From Acidobacteriaceae bacterium (GTDB lineage: Bacteria > Acidobacteriota > Terriglobia > Bryobacterales > Bryobacteraceae), in the NCBI GenBank assembly GCA_019233755.1, contig JAFAMD010000016.1:1-64000 (forward strand): a stretch of DNA of 64,000 nt. Reading direction: 5' to 3'. Below, in pieces: positions 60,682 through 64,000 of this stretch. Under the pieces are notes generated by a model. That model was not told where the DNA came from and ran no database searches. It saw only the letters and a list, made by a program, of their open reading frames with translations. Position 1 is the stretch's first letter. The number at the start of each line of letters is the position of its first letter. Made by a program: the position numbers and the translations under genes.

Positions 60682-62163
60682 ATGACTAAATCAAAGTACG
60701 CTGCCATTCTGCTCTGTTTCTGTACAGCGGGCGTTGGCCAAACGGCTTTCGCGCAGGCGGGAGGAGTGCAATCAGGTTACAGTGGCAGTACAGCAAGCCT
60801 GGAGGTCACACCCGCGCCACAGACGGGCGATCAGGCGTATTTGGGCAGCGTGCCGCAGGGCAAAGCTTCTCCCACGCCGATTCCTTTGACGCTGGCGGAT
60901 GCGGTTGACAAGGGGTTGAAAGCAAACCTCGGCTTACTGACTAACGAGCAGTCGGATGCGGAGGTCCGCGCACAGCGCCTGCGAGCGCTGGCGGCCTTGC
61001 TGCCGACAGTAAACGGGCAGCTCAGCATGACCGAGCAACAGATCAACTTGCAGGCTCTCGGGTTCATTGTTCCAATTCCGCCGAGCGCGGGTTTTCAGGT
61101 TCCTAGGATCGTGGGGCCGTACTCGTATCAATCGGCTCAGGCAAACGCCACCGTCCCGCTGGTTGACTTCACTTCGATCAACAATTTTCGTTCCGCCAAA
61201 CAGAACCTGAAGGCGTCAGCGCTTTCGGTGAAGAACGCGCGCGACCTGGTCGTACAGGCGGTCGGTGACGCCTATCTGCAGATCATCACGGATGAAGCGC
61301 GCATTTCGGCCACGCAGGCCGAAATTGACGCGGATCAGGCGGTGTATGTGAACGCACGGGCACGCCATGACGCGGGCACGGCAATCGCCATCGATGTACT
61401 GCGTTCGCAGGTGGAGCTGAAGCAGCGGCAGCAGCAACTGGTGGCGGTGACCAACCAGTTCCAAAAAGACAAGCTCACGCTGGGCCGGGTCATCGGCCTG
61501 CCGACCGGACAGGATTTCACGGTCACGGATCCATCGCCGTCGGCCCCGCTTGAAGCCATGTCGCTCAACGACGCGATGAAGAAAGCTGAGGCCACTCGTC
61601 CTGACCTGCAGGCCGCGGAAGCGCGTGTGAAAGCTGCGGAATTCACGGTAGCGGCAGCACGGGCGGAACGGTATCCTACTTTAACCGCTTCCGGTTACTA
61701 TGGCGACGAAGGTCTACACTGGTTCTCGAATTCGCACGGCGTGTTCAACGCGACGGGATCCATCAACTTCAATATCTTCGATGGCGGCCGGATCCGCGCA
61801 GATATCGAGACGGGCACGGCAGAGCTGAGGAACCGGCGCAATGAGTATGAGAACCTGCGCGCAGAAGTGGATTATGAGGTCCACAACGCGCTGCTCGATT
61901 TGGAATCGTCCAGCCGGCAGGTGGATGTAGCGCAAAGCAACCTCGAGCTCGCGAATGAAACGCTGAAACAATCACGCGATCGTTTTTCTGCCGGCGTAAC
62001 GAACACTGTGGAAGTGGTGCAGGCACAGCAGTCCGTCGCAGATGCGAATGAAAATTTCATTTCTGCGGAATATCAGTACAACATCGCCAAAGTCTCCCTC
62101 GCACGTGCGTTAGGCGTCGCGGAAGAGAACATGAAGACCTACTTCAGCTACAAAAAACCGTGA
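60682..62163 (+). CDS. TolC-family outer-membrane channel protein
   Basis: A 493-residue outer-membrane efflux protein. Signal peptide about 1-25 (ILLCFCTAGVGQTAFAQA), then two repeated OEP domains with long alpha-helical hairpins rich in Ala/Gln/Glu (for example EAEATRPDLQAAEARVKAAE-type sequence near 300). It forms a trimeric conduit for efflux pumps or type I secretion. No adaptor or inner-membrane pump gene is adjacent. The ATG is preceded by GGGAACGC. The last 18 bases before the next, converging gene hold no clear terminator. Confidence 0.9.
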   Translation: MTKSKYAAILLCFCTAGVGQTAFAQAGGVQSGYSGSTASLEVTPAPQTGDQAYLGSVPQGKASPTPIPLTLADAVDKGLKANLGLLTNEQSDAEVRAQRLRALAALLPTVNGQLSMTEQQINLQALGFIVPIPPSAGFQVPRIVGPYSYQSAQANATVPLVDFTSINNFRSAKQNLKASALSVKNARDLVVQAVGDAYLQIITDEARISATQAEIDADQAVYVNARARHDAGTAIAIDVLRSQVELKQRQQQLVAVTNQFQKDKLTLGRVIGLPTGQDFTVTDPSPSAPLEAMSLNDAMKKAEATRPDLQAAEARVKAAEFTVAAARAERYPTLTASGYYGDEGLHWFSNSHGVFNATGSINFNIFDGGRIRADIETGTAELRNRRNEYENLRAEVDYEVHNALLDLESSSRQVDVAQSNLELANETLKQSRDRFSAGVTNTVEVVQAQQSVADANENFISAEYQYNIAKVSLARALGVAEENMKTYFSYKKP

Positions 62164-62181
62164 AAGGCTCGGCCGCCGGCC

Positions 62182-63759
62182 CTATTTTTCCAGATAGAAG
62201 CTGCCTGCAAAGAGCGCATCGATGCCCGACGAATAGAAGCTGCGAACGGCGTCACGAGGCGTGCAGACCAGCGGATCGCCGAACAGGTTGAAGCTCGTGT
62301 TGTAAAGCACAGGCAAGCCGGTCGAGGCGCCCGCGGCCGTCAGCAGCGAGTGGTAAAGCGGGTTGGCTTCTTGGCGCACGGTATGGACGCGAATCAGATC
62401 GCGGCCGAGAAGCGCCGCGGAAAACGTTTCGCGATGGGCAGGCTTTACTCGCGCGACAGTCGCGAGATACCGCGCGCTGGGACCTGCCTCGAAGTACTCG
62501 CTCGCCACTTCTTCAGGAACCGAAGCGGCAAACTTGCGAAAGCTCTCGCGATGCTTGATGTAGACGTTCAGATTCTCCGTAGAAAACGGGTTGAGCGGTG
62601 AGGCGAGGATGCTGCGATTGCCAAGCGCGCGCGGGCCGAACTCCATGCGGCCTTGCATCCACGCGACGATTTTATTGTCATTCAAAGCGCGGATGGCCTG
62701 GTCGATGAGCTCGCCCTCGGTCAGAAGAAAACGGAAGCGGAGCTTGCAGTTTTCCACGACTTTCTTGATCTCTTCCGCCGAATAGGCCGGCCCGAGACAC
62801 AGAGTCTCGAAGGGAACGCGCGCTTTTTCGCGATAAAAGTTGTGCCAGGCATATAAAACCGCGCCCAGCGAGGTGCCCGCGTTGCCGGCTACGGGCTGGA
62901 CGAAGACTTTCGTGAACCGCTGTTCCAGCGCACGGATGAGCAGCGCGTTCAGCGCCAGACCTCCGCCGATGGAGACACTCTCGGCCGATGCAAGGGTGGC
63001 GATCACCGTTTCCTCGATAGCCGCTTGCAGGCTGCTGGCGAGGTCGGCCTTTTCTTTTGGAGTGAGCGGCTCCTTCGAACGCAGACCGGTCTCTTCGTAG
63101 AATCGCGCGCTGAAACCGCCCTGCGTCAGATGATCCGCGTCGAAGTAACTGCGGTCCATCTTCGGCCAGGCAGGCTGGGCTCGGTGCAGAATCTTGCGAA
63201 AAGCTTCGAGACATGCCGGCTCGCCGGAAGCCGAGAGCCACTGGACTTTGTGTTCATCGGCGCGCGGCTCGAAGCCGAGCAGGTCTGTGACGCGATTGTA
63301 CAGGTCGCCAAGCGAATCGGGGAAGTACAGCTCGCGGACTGGGGTTAGCTCATTTCCTTGTGCACGGAACAGAACAGCCGAACGAAAATCGCCGGCGCGG
63401 TCGATGCTGAGCGCGGCGCCCTCCTGAAATCCGGAGAGGTAGTAAGCGGCAGCGGCATGCGCATGATGGTGCTCGACAACCACGATTTCGCTCTGAGAGA
63501 AGCGCGCGCGGAGAGCAAGTTGCGCCTGGCTCTCGGCGCCCGTGGCGAAGGGCCGGGCGACGGCCAGGCAACCAATCTCGTCGGCATCGATGCCCGCCAC
63601 CTGGAGTGCCAGATTGAAAGCTTCATCCGGAAAGGCGCCGGGGCGATCGGACCTCGAAACTTTCGCTTGTTCAATAGCGGCGGCGATGCGGCCGTCCTTG
63701 ATAACGCAAACAGACGGATCGCTCAGCAGGCCACCCAGCCCAACCAGAACTCGCGGCAT
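62182..63759 (-). CDS. NodU/CmcH-type carbamoyltransferase
   Basis: A 525-residue O-carbamoyltransferase-like protein. The N-terminal Kae1-like domain has the metal/nucleotide site EHHHAHAAAAYYLSGF (about 96-111) and SIGGGLALNALL (about 263). The C-terminal YrdC-like carbamoyltransferase domain has MQGRMEFGPRALGNRSIL and GLPVLYNTSFNLFGDPLV. Relatives carbamoylate antibiotics, nod factors or sugars; the acceptor here is unknown. It starts one base after the gltX stop, so it is probably co-transcribed with it. No secondary-metabolite cluster is visible. Confidence 0.9.
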   Translation of the reverse strand: MPRVLVGLGGLLSDPSVCVIKDGRIAAAIEQAKVSRSDRPGAFPDEAFNLALQVAGIDADEIGCLAVARPFATGAESQAQLALRARFSQSEIVVVEHHHAHAAAAYYLSGFQEGAALSIDRAGDFRSAVLFRAQGNELTPVRELYFPDSLGDLYNRVTDLLGFEPRADEHKVQWLSASGEPACLEAFRKILHRAQPAWPKMDRSYFDADHLTQGGFSARFYEETGLRSKEPLTPKEKADLASSLQAAIEETVIATLASAESVSIGGGLALNALLIRALEQRFTKVFVQPVAGNAGTSLGAVLYAWHNFYREKARVPFETLCLGPAYSAEEIKKVVENCKLRFRFLLTEGELIDQAIRALNDNKIVAWMQGRMEFGPRALGNRSILASPLNPFSTENLNVYIKHRESFRKFAASVPEEVASEYFEAGPSARYLATVARVKPAHRETFSAALLGRDLIRVHTVRQEANPLYHSLLTAAGASTGLPVLYNTSFNLFGDPLVCTPRDAVRSFYSSGIDALFAGSFYLEK

Positions 63760-63760
63760 G

Positions 63761-64000
63761 TTAAACCTTTCTCAGTCTTTGGATGACGCGCTCGCGTCCG
63801 ATGCACGTGAAGACCGCAAAGGCGCTTGGACCAACCGGTTGGCCGGTCAGTGCGGCCCGGCTGGCATTGATCAGAACACCGGCTTTCACGCCGCGCTCGT
63901 CGGCCAGTTTGCGCAGATCCCTTTCGACGCTTGCTTCCGTGAACTCGGGGTTCGCAGCAATCCGTTCCGCGAGTTCGTGCAGCAGTTCGCGGGCGCCCGG
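63761..64000 (-). CDS. gltX: glutamyl-tRNA synthetase, C-terminal part
   Basis: The last 79 codons of a class I aminoacyl-tRNA synthetase; the rest lies beyond the window edge. Frame and content (GVKAGVLINASRAALTGQPV, then IGRERVIQRLRKV and TAA at 63761-63763) match the anticodon-binding C-terminus of GltX. A GlnS-like or non-discriminating form cannot be excluded without the catalytic part. Confidence 0.85.
   Translation of the reverse strand, partial: PGARELLHELAERIAANPEFTEASVERDLRKLADERGVKAGVLINASRAALTGQPVGPSAFAVFTCIGRERVIQRLRKV

Noticed and set aside
60660-60690. GGCCCTGTAGCTTCATGGGA just before the TolC gene resembles the 5' half of a tRNA
   Set aside because: No anticodon arm, T-arm or acceptor complement follows; the TolC coding sequence begins within it.

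Overview
The window looks like a chromosomal segment of an Acidobacteriota member, probably from the Solibacteres/Bryobacterales side of the phylum. That placement is an inference. It rests on high GC, an array of very large Oar-type TonB-dependent receptors with an N-terminal carboxypeptidase-regulatory-like domain, a FecR-domain protein with a Gly/Trp/His-rich tail, and frequent TTG/GTG starts. No rRNA, tRNA, CRISPR array or prophage was recognised.

Layout. 1-2.7 kb: a 5'-truncated PLP aminotransferase, an EVE-domain protein and a FecR-like exported protein. 2.8-8.3 kb: a Na+/solute symporter, a small membrane protein and galactokinase on the plus strand, converging on moaA and nadA on the minus strand. 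The shared 3' ends of galK and moaA have been duplicated in tandem (unit 386 bp). 8.5-26.9 kb: five tandem, co-oriented genes for Oar-like outer-membrane receptors, each with its own terminator. Each also carries a sigma-54-type -24/-12 element (TGGC-N7-TTGC) 60-130 bp upstream of its start codon. 27.2-29.7 kb: rpoD and nrdR. 29.9-33.6 kb: an ECF sigma factor, a zinc-finger anti-sigma factor and three membrane/envelope proteins, the last with a DUF4097-like beta-repeat domain. 33.7-39.6 kb: recG, rsmD, a glycerate 2-kinase, aroK, a Lon N-domain protein and a HAD hydrolase. 39.6-41.3 kb: a decayed IS110-family element inserted in a REP-like tract. 41.3-54.5 kb: a respiratory complex I operon (nuoA,C,D,E,F,G,H,J,K,L,M,N on the minus strand) that lacks nuoB and nuoI. 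54.5-64 kb: orphan thiS, a MerR-like regulator, a C-terminal processing protease, guaA, a GNAT acetyltransferase, an alpha/beta hydrolase, a TolC-like protein, a NodU-type carbamoyltransferase and the 3' end of gltX.

How the parts work together. The receptor array would take up large or scarce substrates across the outer membrane. The conserved -24/-12 elements imply that the five receptors need RpoN plus an enhancer-binding activator, so they would be switched on together by a nutrient or surface signal rather than by housekeeping sigma. The ECF/anti-sigma/DUF4097 cassette looks like an envelope-stress module. The symporter and galactokinase form a sugar uptake and phosphorylation unit with a LacI-type palindrome over its promoter. 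The complex I operon would need NuoB and NuoI supplied from elsewhere in the genome.

The strongest candidate for something undescribed is the set of five tandem TonB-dependent receptors under apparently uniform sigma-54 control. Duplicated leader and terminator sequences travel with the first three.
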